Source of the DNA: Linnemannia elongata
Taxonomy: Eukaryota; Mortierellomycota; Mortierellomycetes; Mortierellales; Mortierellaceae
DNA length: 64,000 nt
Assembly (NCBI GenBank): GCA_036320915.1
Contig: JAXBDG010000001.1
Span: 3,370,001-3,434,000, forward strand
Direction: 5' to 3'
In this document: piece after piece, positions 43,801 through 54,023 of the stretch
Layout of the letters: the number at the start of each line of letters is the position of its first letter
Position numbering within the stretch: position 1 is the first letter of the stretch
The notes under the pieces: model-generated
Databases searched by the model: none
Seen by the model: only the letters and a program-made list of their open reading frames with translations
Told to the model about the DNA's origin: nothing
Position numbers and translations under genes: made by a program

Positions 43801-44325
43801 GATCAATTGTCTGAACTCGAGGGCAAGACTGACAAGGAGGGCCGCACGGGCAGTCTGAGTAGGCATGCGGGGATCGTCCTGGAAACCAAAGTAGTAGTTG
43901 ACATAGAAGGTTGAAGAGTCGCGGTGTGTAAAGTAGGCCCAGTCGTCCCACCACTCGGCCAGCCAGCTGGTCGATCGTGATTGACATTCCTTGGCCTTTT
44001 CTCTGAGGCGCTCGTCCAGTGATGTCCCCTGACCAGAGGTCTTGAATTCCTGAATGGCATTATCCATGCGCTCATACTCCTCGTCGGTGGTCAAGGGCCG
44101 GATGGATTCTTGGTAGCGGGAAAGGGTCTGCTCCAAAGGAGGGATGGGCAACGAGGGGAGGTCGGATTGGCCCTTGTCCATAATAGAGCAGGCATCGAGG
44201 GCGGCGGCGGCGGCGTCGGTTTCGGTGGTGTCAGTGGCGGCGCTCTTTTGACTGCTGGGCGACAGACGACCCAGGAGTGTCGACGAGAGCATAGAGCCGA
44301 GCTTTTCGCTTGTGTGAGGAGGCAT
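40857..44325 (-). CDS. Carnitine O-acetyltransferase
   Basis: Two minus-strand exons, 43796..44325 and 40857..42903 (donor GTACGT, acceptor CATAG, intron about 890 nt), giving 858 aa. The junction reads RQLIATRTLTPDMARNAPFC, as expected for the family. Family landmarks are LPSLPIPPLEQTLSRY, WWDDWAYFTHRDS, CMNMYQYLFNYSRI, the likely catalytic His359 in GMNGEHSKMDATPT, GYGKGLIKTFKMSPDAY, the CoA/carnitine region YESAATRKYRHGRTETARS, and GWGEVVPDGYGCAYM. It transfers acetyl groups between CoA and carnitine to move acetyl units between mitochondria, peroxisome and cytosol. The last 190 or so residues (Ala/Ser/Pro/Thr-rich, ending SSSPPNSPK) extend past the usual length, and no peroxisomal SKL is present. 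Confidence 0.93.
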
Positions 44326-45218
44326 ATTAAGAAGCGGGTTCGGAGTCGGAGTGAAAAAGAAGGTGAGAAGGAGAGTGGAGAAGGTTCGTGTTTGTTTATG
44401 TTGAATGGACGAGTGAATGAGTGATTAAAGAGGAGTTGAGAGGCAAAGAAGACGAAGAGAAGAGAGAGTTATGAACAAGGTACAGAAAGAGTGGAGAGTG
44501 AGGGGAGGGTGCGGAGAGGTGAAGGTTGAAGAACAACAAGAAAAAGACGAAGAGTGGGGAGTGTAAAGAAAGAGAAAAGGGGAATAAGAGGAGTGGAGAG
44601 TGGAACAAGGAAAGAGAGAAGGAGGAAAGAGGAAAGAGGAAAGGAAAGAAAGGAAGGAAAGAAGAAAGAAAAAGGGACAGGAACGAGCAATGATGGCCTG
44701 GCTATTTATTAGCGACCTTTTTCTATCGCCAAAGCCTATAGAATAATGACTTCATTGATCACATATCAAAAGGGGATCCCAGTCGATTCAAGTGTACAGT
44801 ACATGCAGCAGTAGTTCTTTTTCCCCACATTATTATCATGAACCTGGTGTCCGGTATGTGTGAATGTGTGTGTGTGTGTGTGTGTGCGTGTCTGTGAGTG
44901 AGTCGGGGACAGCTACTTGTCTACTTCTGAGACACACTCAATCACAACGCCAGGAAAGACAGGGAGCCATCACTCCTTTGTATTTGTCCATGTATGCCCG
45001 CCCCATGTCACTCAAAGGATTCAGAAAGCCCTTTGTACAACCCTTAGCCCTCGCTTCAGGTCATCAGGACTGCTTTTGCAGCTAACCCTATTTGAAAAGG
45101 TTCCTGAGATTACCTCGTCCTAAGACACACCTCCCTTCCTTCTTCCATTCATTCCTCTCTCTACTCATCCTCTTTCTCTCCTTCTTTCTCTCTCCAACGA
45201 CATCAAAGACAGACAACC
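44326..45218. other. Divergent promoter region, carnitine acetyltransferase / GNAT
   Basis: A purine-rich stretch (about 44330-44690) precedes the minus-strand gene. A GT tract (about 44860-44888) and a CT-rich leader precede the plus-strand gene. Confidence 0.6.
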
Positions 45219-46159
45219 ATGGCAGAAACACCCACCTACATCGTCCGCCCTGCAACCGAGACAGATTCACCCCAGATCAACGACATCGTCAACTACGAGG
45301 TCATGCACTCGGTCAGCAACTTCAACTACGGCCAGCGGTCACTGGAGGACGGTCTCGCCTGGTTCAGGACGACCATTGCTGGAGGATACCCCATCCTTGT
45401 TGCCACAACTGTAGTCGATGGTCAGGAGGTCGTTGCCGGATATGCCTCTCTTGGCGTCTTCAGGGCAAAGGACGGATTCCGCTTGTATGTTATAACCCTT
45501 TCCATCCTTCATGGTTTTCCCGGTGAAAAGAGCAAAATAGCAGTGCAAAATACCTCACAGATACATTCGTAGGGGATGAACAAAGAATTTTGTAATGAGT
45601 CAACGGACGATCCTGGTTGGATTCCGCCATAATCATTCAATGAAATGGCTTGAAAGGGTAAACGCTGGCTCCGAGGCATTTTTTTTTTTTTTTTTTTTTT
45701 AACTTTTACTTTTTGTCTTTGGTTGAATAGCTCTGCTGAGTATTCCCTTTACATCCACCATGAGCACCGTAAACGAGGATTGGGCCGCATCTTGCTCAGG
45801 GATCTTTTGGCCGAAGCTAAGACACGCAACTTTCACGCCATCATTGGTAAGTACAATGCTCATGGATGAATATTCTCTCATCCGAGACAATCCAGTTTGA
45901 ATCGTGGTCAAGGCATTTGAATTTCTAACCATATAAACCCCGGCTCTTCCTCTTCCTCCATTATCTCCCCCTTCCTCTATTATCTCACCCTTCTGTTACT
46001 CCTTCCATTTGAAATGCTACAGGAAGCATCAGTGGAGGAAACGAGGGCAGCTTCCGCCTGGCCAAGGAGTTTGGATTTAGAGTTGTCGGTACCATGAAGG
46101 AGAATGGCTTCAAGTTTGATCAATGGATCGACAACACCTTCGTAGAGCTGCTCCTTTAA
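45219..46159 (+). CDS. GNAT acetyltransferase, phosphinothricin-acetyltransferase-like
   Basis: Three exons, 45219..45484, 45731..45846 and 46023..46159, in phase, 172 aa. The N-terminus TYIVRPATETDSPQINDIVNYEV is the usual first strand and helix of the GNAT fold. The acetyl-CoA loop is HHEHRKRGLGRILLRDLL (about 98-115; R/Q-x-x-G-x-G). The C-terminus has GSISGGNEGSFRLAKEFGF and FKFDQWIDNTFVEL, typical of the PAT/YncA subgroup that acetylates small amines or amino-acid analogues. Intron 1 contains a T run of more than 20 nt just before the acceptor. Substrate unknown. The two genes flanking its promoter both use acetyl-CoA, which may be coincidence. Confidence 0.9.
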
Positions 46160-46298
46160 GTTGTACCCATAGAAAATAGAAACGAATATACATAGACATA
46201 ATAGCATACAGAAAACATCCGAAGAAGCTCTTATTCTTCTCTCTCTCTCTCCTTGACTTTCCCTTGCAGAGCCAAGCGATACTGTAGGCATATGATTT

Positions 46299-47237
46299 TT
46301 ACTCACGGTGTGGACTAGATGAAGTAGGAGGAGGTGGTGGCGGCGGGATCCGCAAACTTTCATGAGCCTGGTCTGTCGCTCGTAGGTTGTCGAGCACACT
46401 GAAGTTGGCGTCCTGGACCTGCCTCAAGACTAGCGACAACTTCATCACGTTCTAAAAACATTTTAATTGTATGGAAAATATTAATATAGCGTTTAATCAG
46501 TGAGGATCACACACATTTTTCCGATGGGCTTGGAAGTAGGACTTCGCAGACGCACGTTTGCGTAAGGCCTTCCTACTGCCCAACACATTGTCGACCATAT
46601 CCAGTGCGCTGGAGGATAACAAGACTTACCTGTCGTGTGGTTTTCATCGTGTGGTCCAATGCAGAGAACTGTCTCGCCGTCTCCGATAAGCTCTACAAAA
46701 TGACGTTCAATTGCATACACGACAAAGTGGCAAGACAAAGGTAAAAGGTTAGAGTGCGTGAGAGGGAGTGAAAGAGAGACAGAGAGAGGTCGAGCGAACG
46801 CAGGGCAAGAGCAAGTTAAGGCAGGGCAGGACAAGAGCGGGCGAAACAGAAGGGTATGAGTTCCAATTTTGAGTCTTTTCTTTTTTCATTTTGTCACATA
46901 AATGTGGAGGAAGAGAGATAGCAAGTAAACATGTCAATTGAAGCTTCCTTTCTTTACCTCGGGCAGTTCGGCGTCGATGTTAGCAGCCTATGGACAATAC
47001 AATAAAGTGAGAATCGAAAAGTGGGAAGGATGAAGAAGTAAAAGGGTAAAGGGGTAAGTAGGGAAGGAAGGAGTGTGCGAAAAACTAGGCTAGCCTACGG
47101 TTTGAAAGCGAATCGATAAACACAAGCTGGCGAGAGGCAAGACGTACCTTGATCACGGCTACAAGATGGTTTGCTGTTCCTTGAGCCCTGTCTTTAAGAG
47201 CGAGCTTGGAAGCCCACGCACCATCGTCCACGTACAT
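46299..47237 (-). CDS. Small coiled-coil protein, possibly BORC subunit 7
   Basis: Four small exons on the minus strand, 47148..47237, 46958..46987, 46630..46692 and 46299..46451, all phase 0, giving 111 aa. The start is MYVDDGAWASKLALKDR. Two amphipathic helices follow: TANHLVAVIKAANIDAELPE with LSETARQFSALDHTMKTTRQ, then VMKLSLVLRQVQDANFSVL. It ends in a seven-proline run. Length, position of the helices and the pattern ETARQF...VMKLSLVL resemble human BORCS7 (GQAARNM...LRKMAIIT), a subunit of the lysosome-positioning BORC complex, as recalled without a search. Exon 2 is only 30 nt. I trust the gene model more than the name. Convergent with the GNAT gene, 139 nt apart. Confidence 0.6.
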
Positions 47238-48173
47238 CTTTTTACTCTTCGGGTTACTTGTTATCAGACGAAAAACAAGAACGTGTGAAGGGTAAGGGGT
47301 GCAAGAGAATGAGGATTGGTCAAGTGGGCGATTCGGAAGTGAGGAGCGGGTCGGGAGTGATGCCTGATTGGGATGTAGTGGCGTGCAGTTGATGAGCGAT
47401 GGAGTCAATGTCAAATAGAATGAGGGGAAGTGGGAAGAAGAAAAAAAGAGTTGCGAGCTGTGGTCGGACGAAAAAGGCAACTTTGTCTGTTGAATTTGGT
47501 TTGCACTTGTTCAATGGGGACATGTGCACGCTTATTGCCGACGGGAACATAGCCGCTGAGGGATAGGCTTTGACAGACAGACAGCACACAGGAGAGAGAG
47601 AGGGAGAGAGAGGGAGGGAGAGAGAGAAAGGGGGGGTGTGAGAAAGTGTGAGGGAGAGTGTGTGTGTGTGCGAGCAGGGAGCAGTCTGACTGGCTAGTGA
47701 TGGGAAGTGGGTGAGTGGCCCCAGCATCCTGTAGATTTTTATTTCTTCTTCGCTGTCTTTGGACCTGTCTTGTACATGTCTATAGTACAACGAGCCAAGG
47801 GGGTGAGGGGGTGGATGTCTCTCGGTCGAAGCCGGCGAAAGATGCCCTATCTGTGTTCCTCCTTCACGGAACTCCGCCTGAAAAAGGCAACTTTTTTTTT
47901 CTTTTTCTTTATTCCCCTTTTTTTGACAACAATATTTTTTTTTTTTTTTTTCTTTCTTCTTCTTTCTCTCTCATTATTTTCCTTCATCCTCTTTTTCTTC
48001 TCCATCACTTCTTCTTCTTCTTCATTCACTTCAACCCTCAACTCACTTACCCCCAACAACCTTCAAGCTCCTCCTCTTTAGTAATAATTTCTCATTCCCC
48101 CTTTTCTCACACACACCCCCTTGAATCGATTGAATCACACCTTTAGCAAAACACGCCTTTGACTAAACATATC
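47238..48173. other. Divergent promoter region
   Basis: It lies between the coiled-coil gene (minus) and the Ser/Pro-rich gene (plus). It has a GA/GGGA-rich block (about 47590-47665), T runs and a long CT-rich leader (about 47936-48060). No gene seen. Confidence 0.6.
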
Positions 48174-51024
48174 ATGGAAGTTCAACCTGCTGCTTTGCCC
48201 ATCATGCCAGTATCCACCGCTTCCCCTTCTTCTTCTACCACAGCACCAATGCCTCTCTCACCCCAAAAGAGCGCCTCTACAACACCATCCGACGCAACAA
48301 CTGCTCCACCCTCTATTACTACTTCTCCATCAACCCCAAATGATCCTTATCCAACCTGGACATTCTTCCCCGAATCTGCGACCTATACCCCTCCTGTCTA
48401 CCCTACCACCAGCGTAGGAGCATCTCCAGGCTCCCCTCTTACTATTCCTTCGTCGCCTCCAAGATCACCTCGCTCCTCGCCTCCTCCTCAGACCTCTAAT
48501 GCCTCTGGGAACGGCAGCAAAGGACAGGCCTCCTCATCAACCACATCGGCTAGCACACCATCCTCCACTACCGCATCATCATCTACGCCTTCTACGCACC
48601 ATCGAATCCTTGACCATTGCTTCCATGTTTCGATTGAGACCCGCCTACAGCAAGCCGAGGCCCAATATCAGGCTTCAAGACAGGAGCTTGCTGTCGAACA
48701 GCAGGCCACGAACGGCGTGAAGCAGGATGACTGGCGGAAGAGACAGAGATCTCTTGTGGACGAGGCCGTTGTTCTTGGGCGCAAAGGATCCAATCTTGAA
48801 GCCATTGTCGATGGTAAGCAGTGCTTTTTTCTTTCATTTATTTGCAATGTTCAAGTTTAGTTTATGTATGTTAGTGTTTGGTTATCCGTTTTCTTTCCGT
48901 TTTTATTTTTCTTTTCATTTGTGATTTTTTATTGTTGAAGCTCCATTTCGTTATTACTCGGGTGTCAGATCGCCTCCCTCTTGTGCCCTTCCACCCCAAT
49001 CGTTCGTCTTCGGGTCATCTCCTAAAAGAAGAAATATTTTAAAAAGTGGGGACCGGGACGCATTTTTGAGTGCAGTGGTCGTTGTTGTTTTTCTTGAGTA
49101 TCTCTCAGACTGTGCTGCTGCCGCACCTCGATCCAACTCTCCTTTCATTCTATTTTTTTTTTATCCGTTTCTCAATCTGACACCATCTCGGAAGGCAATG
49201 GTGCCACAAACAAAACAAAAAAAGAAAGACATCCATTACTATCATTATCCATTCACTCCCTTGTCTTCCCGATCTTACTCACAATTCACTTTCTTCAAAA
49301 AAAAAAAAAAAGGTATCCTCAAGTCGCATAGATCCAATGGTCCCCTGCAAACCCTCCCTCGACACATCAAGATCCGCCTCCATCTCTGCCAACTCACATC
49401 CATGGTCTTTGGTCGCTTCGACGTCGCTTCTTCAACAAACTCGGCCGGACTCAACATCTATTCGGCCTTCCATTCCCGGCGACACGGCGTTTCCCGCGCA
49501 GCAATCAAGCAACGGTTCGCAAACAGCGAACGGGGTCAACAAATGCAACCCCTTTTCAGCCAACCGATCCCCGCCTCTTCCTACTGTCGCCGTCACCATC
49601 GCAGGGATTGCAAGCGAACATGCTGTACACTCGCCAAACTCCAGCAGGAACAGCAATTAGCCCTCGAGTTGAAAAAGAAGTTGGCCAACAGCTACTTTAT
49701 GAACACTGTCAGGAAACAGGAACATCAGCGTGTCGCAGGATTGGTCGATGCTATCCCCGCCTTTCTCAAGTGCTCTGCCATGAGCTACCGCGACATTGTC
49801 AACAACTCTGAGGCTGAGCATAAGAAGGACAAGGAGGCCAAGAACAACAAGGAGACCGACTCCAAAGGAAAGGACGAGAATCAGGAACAGCAGGAGAACG
49901 GAGACGCAGAAAAGGAAAAGGTCAAAGTCTTGGAGGGCTGGTACAAGTTGCTGCTTGAGATGATGACCCAGGCTGTGCTCGAGTCTTACCTCTGCGACGA
50001 AAACACTGGATTCGACACCATTCTAGACGTCTTTTCCTTTGGAGATGACCCCAACAAGGAGGAGGAAGAGGTGGCACTCAAGGATATTGTTATGGAGGAC
50101 GTGACTGTAGCCTCGTCCCCTTCATCCAGTGTTGGAGTCGAGGGTTTGCAGTTCCAGAGTCTCGGTGGATTGGGATCGACAACATCTATGCCCAAGAGCC
50201 ATGGTACACAACTGCACGATGTCACGACCAAGGATCGACAGGACGATATCTTGTTTGCCAAGACTCCCGAGTACTTTGCCTTCAAGCAAGCCAAAGATGA
50301 ACGCCTTCAAGAGGTAATATCATTATTTTCATCTTTTTCTCTCTTGATAACTGTATGTATCGCGAAAACAATTCACAACGAGACTAACCGAAAATTCTCT
50401 TGATATTATACATAGTTCTTGACGTTGGAAGGAGACACAATGGAGCACCATTTTGCAGAGCTGGCGGAAAAATACCCCTTGATCGTCTTTGAGCGCCAAA
50501 TGACCCACTTTATCGCCCGCGCCCAAAAGTTGCTAGTGGATCCCAAGCTCTCTCAGAACTCGGAACAGATGGGTCTTTTGATCCCACCAACAACATCTGC
50601 TTACGCTGATGGATCACTATCGATGCCAGTGAGCGAGGACGAGGACGAAGACGACGACGACGATACTGGCAGCCGACTGGAGGAGATCACTGAGGAGGAT
50701 GAAGATGAAACCAGCAGCGGCAGTGTACCGGTCATCAAGAAGGAGAAGCTGGATACCAACGAGACTATTGACGAGCAGAAGCGTCGGTTGGAGCGGTCTT
50801 TGACACCCCTGGTGGCAGTCAAGCAGGAGGGCAGCAGCAACGAGAACAACAGCAATAGCAGTATGGCCATGGAACAGGATGACGATGATAACTCGACAGC
50901 TGCTCGTGTGGTCCAGGTCTCCAAGAAGCACAAGCACCAGACAGAGACCAGCAACCACTCCCTGGACGCTCAGACTGATGCCGTAGCGGCACATCTTGCC
51001 AAGAAGGCGAAGGTGTCACCATAG
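48174..51024 (+). CDS. Ser/Pro-rich acidic protein of unknown function, apparent frame break
   Basis: Exon 1 is 48174..48813 and ends in phase with an exon from 49332 (acceptor CGCATAG). That exon continues the Ser/Pro/Gln-rich style (SLDTSRSASISANSHPW) until a stop at 49658-49660. From about 49630 the convincing reading is another frame: LAKLQQEQQLALELKKKLAN, then KCSAMSYRDIVNNSE, to a donor at 50314. The last exon is 50416..51024, phase 0, and carries FLTLEGDTMEHHFAELAEKY, long Asp/Glu runs and a basic C-terminus (HLAKKAKVSP, NLS-like). No usable splice pair links the two frames, so either one base is missing, the gene is broken, or an odd intron is present. A nuclear role is possible from the acidic and NLS-like parts. 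Family not recognised. Confidence 0.6.
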
Positions 51025-51676
51025 ATTGTACATGTAGAACACGGTTAGATAAAGAGCTTTTTATTTGTACCATAACAGATCATCCCTGCCACCACTTCAA
51101 CGGCAGTAGTTAATAACTCCATTAACCAAGACAACCATAGCAGCACCAGCCCGATAGCAATAATGCGTAGGAACATTCATTTATATTTTTTTACGCATCG
51201 AGAAATATGACATTTACAGCGATCGAGTGTGGGCATGGACTGAAACGACCCCCAGACGGAAGCTTGCAGAGGGAGGTTGAACAAACGAAGGAGTGGGGGG
51301 CATAATCAGACGAAGCTACAACGGCAGAAGGAAGGGGGTGTGAGAAGGAGGTTTATATACTGTCATTCTCAGGAATTGTTGTAATCATTGAGGAAGATGC
51401 GGTTCTGACGATCTAGACCACGCCAAGAGAGAGACGTTTAGTATGGTCAAGGAGTTGAGCGTGTCTAGCATTCTTCAACGCTCGATCTTGTTTCCTTATC
51501 CAACAGTCCCTAGATCCGAACCCAATGACCTTTGTTGAAAACAGTAGTGAAATAACTTTTGAAATAATTCATGTTGTACAATGTGGACATGCAGGAACAA
51601 TAAGAAAGAGGTGTAAAAAATGTATATATATATGGGTTTATTTATTGTTACATGCATAGGAGGGGGGCGATGTTGT
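51025..51676. other. Convergent spacer
   Basis: 3' flanks of the genes on either side. A TATATATA stretch (about 51620-51633) lies near the end of the minus-strand gene. No gene seen. Confidence 0.6.
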
Positions 51677-53293
51677 TCAGTGTTCGCAGAGAGAAAAGGG
51701 ACGAGCAAAGACTTCCTCCTGCATGGTATTGACAAAATACTTGCGCTCTTTCATCAGCTCCTCCCGATGCTTCTTGGCTTCCTCCAATTCCATAGGCCAA
51801 TCAACTAACATATCAATCTCATGGACCAACTCTGGAGGCAACAATTTCGCAACCACCTTCATATAATCCTCAGTTGCCCATTCCTTCTGTTGTGGTGGCA
51901 CATGAGTGGTCGATAGGACGGGCTCCTCAGGGTTGACAAGGAAAAACACGAGAATCTTGCGCGATCCGGGTTTGGTAGCGTCGTCGAGTGTGAATGGCTG
52001 AACCTGATGTTGATAGATGTTGGGGAAAACGAGGCAGCGGTCCTGTTTGGTGACGACGCCGTCCAGGTACTGGACCAAAGGTCCATCGTTCCATAGGTCG
52101 TACATGTGTCGCACACCGTTGTCGTCGCTCTGCTCGTAACCGGGCTCCTGGACCTGGATTCTGAAGTTGAGACGCGAGTCGGAGATGTTCTCGGTGTGGT
52201 AGTAGTAGATTCCGGTGGCCACAATGTTCTCGTTCGCCATGCCCTCGACGTGCCAGGTACCACCCTCGTACTTGGGGTTCTCAGGCGTCAACTCAATGTT
52301 GGCCAGCTTGACAATGACTTGAAGAGGCTTGCCGGTATTCTTGAGGCCGTACTTGGGGGTATCTGCGGGGGCTGTGAACTCGGGGATTTCGAGGGGCTTG
52401 GGGACTCTACTCTCGTGATATGCTTCATAGACCGCGTCTTCATCCTCGTCCGAACCGGCCTCAGGTGCCTCAGGGTACCAGTCATAAGGATCCGCCGACA
52501 GTCTCTTGTCCTTGTTCTCAAACACCGCCATCTCTCCAACCACTTCCTCAAACATTGGCAAGAACTTTTCCAGGACCTCCTCCAGGACCGGGTAGATGTC
52601 CTTGTGTTCCTCTGGGTGCAGGTTGTTGATATAAGACTTGGCCTTGACTTTGCCTTCAGGGGAGACATCAAAGTCGGTAGGGAGCCACTGGAACTTTTCC
52701 GAAAGATACATCTGTTCCATCTTTTGGGGGTTAGGCGCCTTATTCAAGACCTCGCCAGTACCGATCGACTTGAGTGGAGGAAGTGCCTCTTCCTTGGTCA
52801 CACGGGTGCGCCCAGCAACAAAAGGGAACAAAGAAGGATGAACCAAGTCCAGAACCTGATGGTCAGAACCAGGATGCCAGTCCTTAAGGTGCTCAGGAAC
52901 ATCCTCCAACTTCTTGACACAATCCATCAGCCGCTTCTTCAACTCATCGGAGATCAACCCATCTGCCCTCCTGGTTCCCTCCACACCGACATCAATCGTC
53001 ACTTCAGCTCCTTGATCCACCTGTTCCTGCCGCTTCTGAGCATACCACTCGAGTTCCTTGAAAATAAAATCAACCTCGGCCTTGCCAAGACGGTACCGCT
53101 CATGACGCTCCAATCCGGCAGCCTCGATTTCTTGTCGCCAACGAGCCGAGATTTCAGGGTCGTTGTACTTGAGCCACCAGTTGGGTTTCTCGCGGATGGT
53201 GTTGGAGACGGCCATCATGGTCAGTTCGGTGATGAGGGTGACAGGGAAGCCATCCTCGTAGTCGTCTCCGGTCCAGGGGTTGGGGAGTGGCAT
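51677..53293 (-). CDS. DUF4246-type protein, putative Fe(II)/2-oxoglutarate oxygenase fold
   Basis: Single exon, 538 aa. I start at MPLPNPWTGDDYEDGFPVT. The frame is open 88 codons further, but that part translates a GA repeat and a T-rich leader. The N-terminal half has KPNWWLKYNDPEISARWRQE and KFQWLPTDFDVSPEGK, and the C-terminal half has GGTWHVEGMANENIVATGIYYY; these fit the fungal DUF4246 family as I know it. The order His348-x-Glu350 ... His429 (FPNIYQHQVQPF) ... Arg445 (PGSRKILVFFLVNP) is what a double-stranded beta-helix 2-oxoglutarate oxygenase uses for iron and co-substrate. The substrate is unknown. Divergent from the F-box gene. Confidence 0.85.
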   Translation of the reverse strand: MPLPNPWTGDDYEDGFPVTLITELTMMAVSNTIREKPNWWLKYNDPEISARWRQEIEAAGLERHERYRLGKAEVDFIFKELEWYAQKRQEQVDQGAEVTIDVGVEGTRRADGLISDELKKRLMDCVKKLEDVPEHLKDWHPGSDHQVLDLVHPSLFPFVAGRTRVTKEEALPPLKSIGTGEVLNKAPNPQKMEQMYLSEKFQWLPTDFDVSPEGKVKAKSYINNLHPEEHKDIYPVLEEVLEKFLPMFEEVVGEMAVFENKDKRLSADPYDWYPEAPEAGSDEDEDAVYEAYHESRVPKPLEIPEFTAPADTPKYGLKNTGKPLQVIVKLANIELTPENPKYEGGTWHVEGMANENIVATGIYYYHTENISDSRLNFRIQVQEPGYEQSDDNGVRHMYDLWNDGPLVQYLDGVVTKQDRCLVFPNIYQHQVQPFTLDDATKPGSRKILVFFLVNPEEPVLSTTHVPPQQKEWATEDYMKVVAKLLPPELVHEIDMLVDWPMELEEAKKHREELMKERKYFVNTMQEEVFARPFSLCEH

Positions 53294-53386
53294 TTCTTGG
53301 TTTGTTTTGGTGATGATAGTGTGTGGTGGCTGTTGGATACTTTTGGGGTGTTTGTGAAAAGGCGTGAGAATAGTGAGGGAGAGATT

Positions 53387-53426
<40 letters not shown>

Positions 53427-54023
53427 GTGATGAAGAAGGAGTGGAGGAAAAAAGGAGGGAAATGATGACCTTTTGTACCTTTTTTTGCAAGGAGAGTGGC
53501 AAAAACATGAGAGCCTCTATTGCCACACCATCGCTTGGTGGCAAAAACCAGTGGCAAAAAATCAACTGTAATTATGGCAGGCCTAGACTCTCGTTTTGCC
53601 TTCTGAGTGACTTGAGGACAAGCAAGGGCAAGATAACAGGGAGAGAAAGAGAGGTACTCAGGTCAGATATATTCATAGCCTCTCGCAGAATCGAGTCGCC
53701 ACTTCTACTTGCAGTGCCTTTTTACTGTTGTACATGTACTTGGATAACAACGACGAAGTGTGTTTTATTTGCATGTATGTATGTCTGTATGTTTCTTTGG
53801 CCCACATGCATTCAGTCCCCCATGAAACACAACCCCTATTCTACGCCCAAACGTTGGTTGCAAGTGTGACCACGTTTTCAATTGTCCAGGGAGAAGCGAA
53901 CACGTTTGGAATGGTATGTACCATTGGACCTATTTTGTTTTCTTGCTTTGGCATTTGTCTCTTTCTATCTTTATTTCTTTCTTCCTCTCTTTCTTCTACC
54001 TCTTCCTCCAACAAACACAAACC
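53294..54023. other. Divergent promoter region, DUF4246 / F-box
   Basis: A GA tract at 53393-53422 precedes the minus-strand gene and a CT-rich leader precedes the plus-strand gene. No gene seen. Confidence 0.6.

Noticed and set aside
53294..53557. Longer N-terminus for the DUF4246 protein
   Set aside because: The 88 extra residues translate a GA repeat and a T-rich leader. The internal ATG begins the conserved part.
52106..53869. Open frame of 587 codons on the plus strand
   Set aside because: It lies exactly antisense to the DUF4246 gene, which has family motifs and strong codon bias. The plus-strand reading is a shadow that runs on through a GA repeat.
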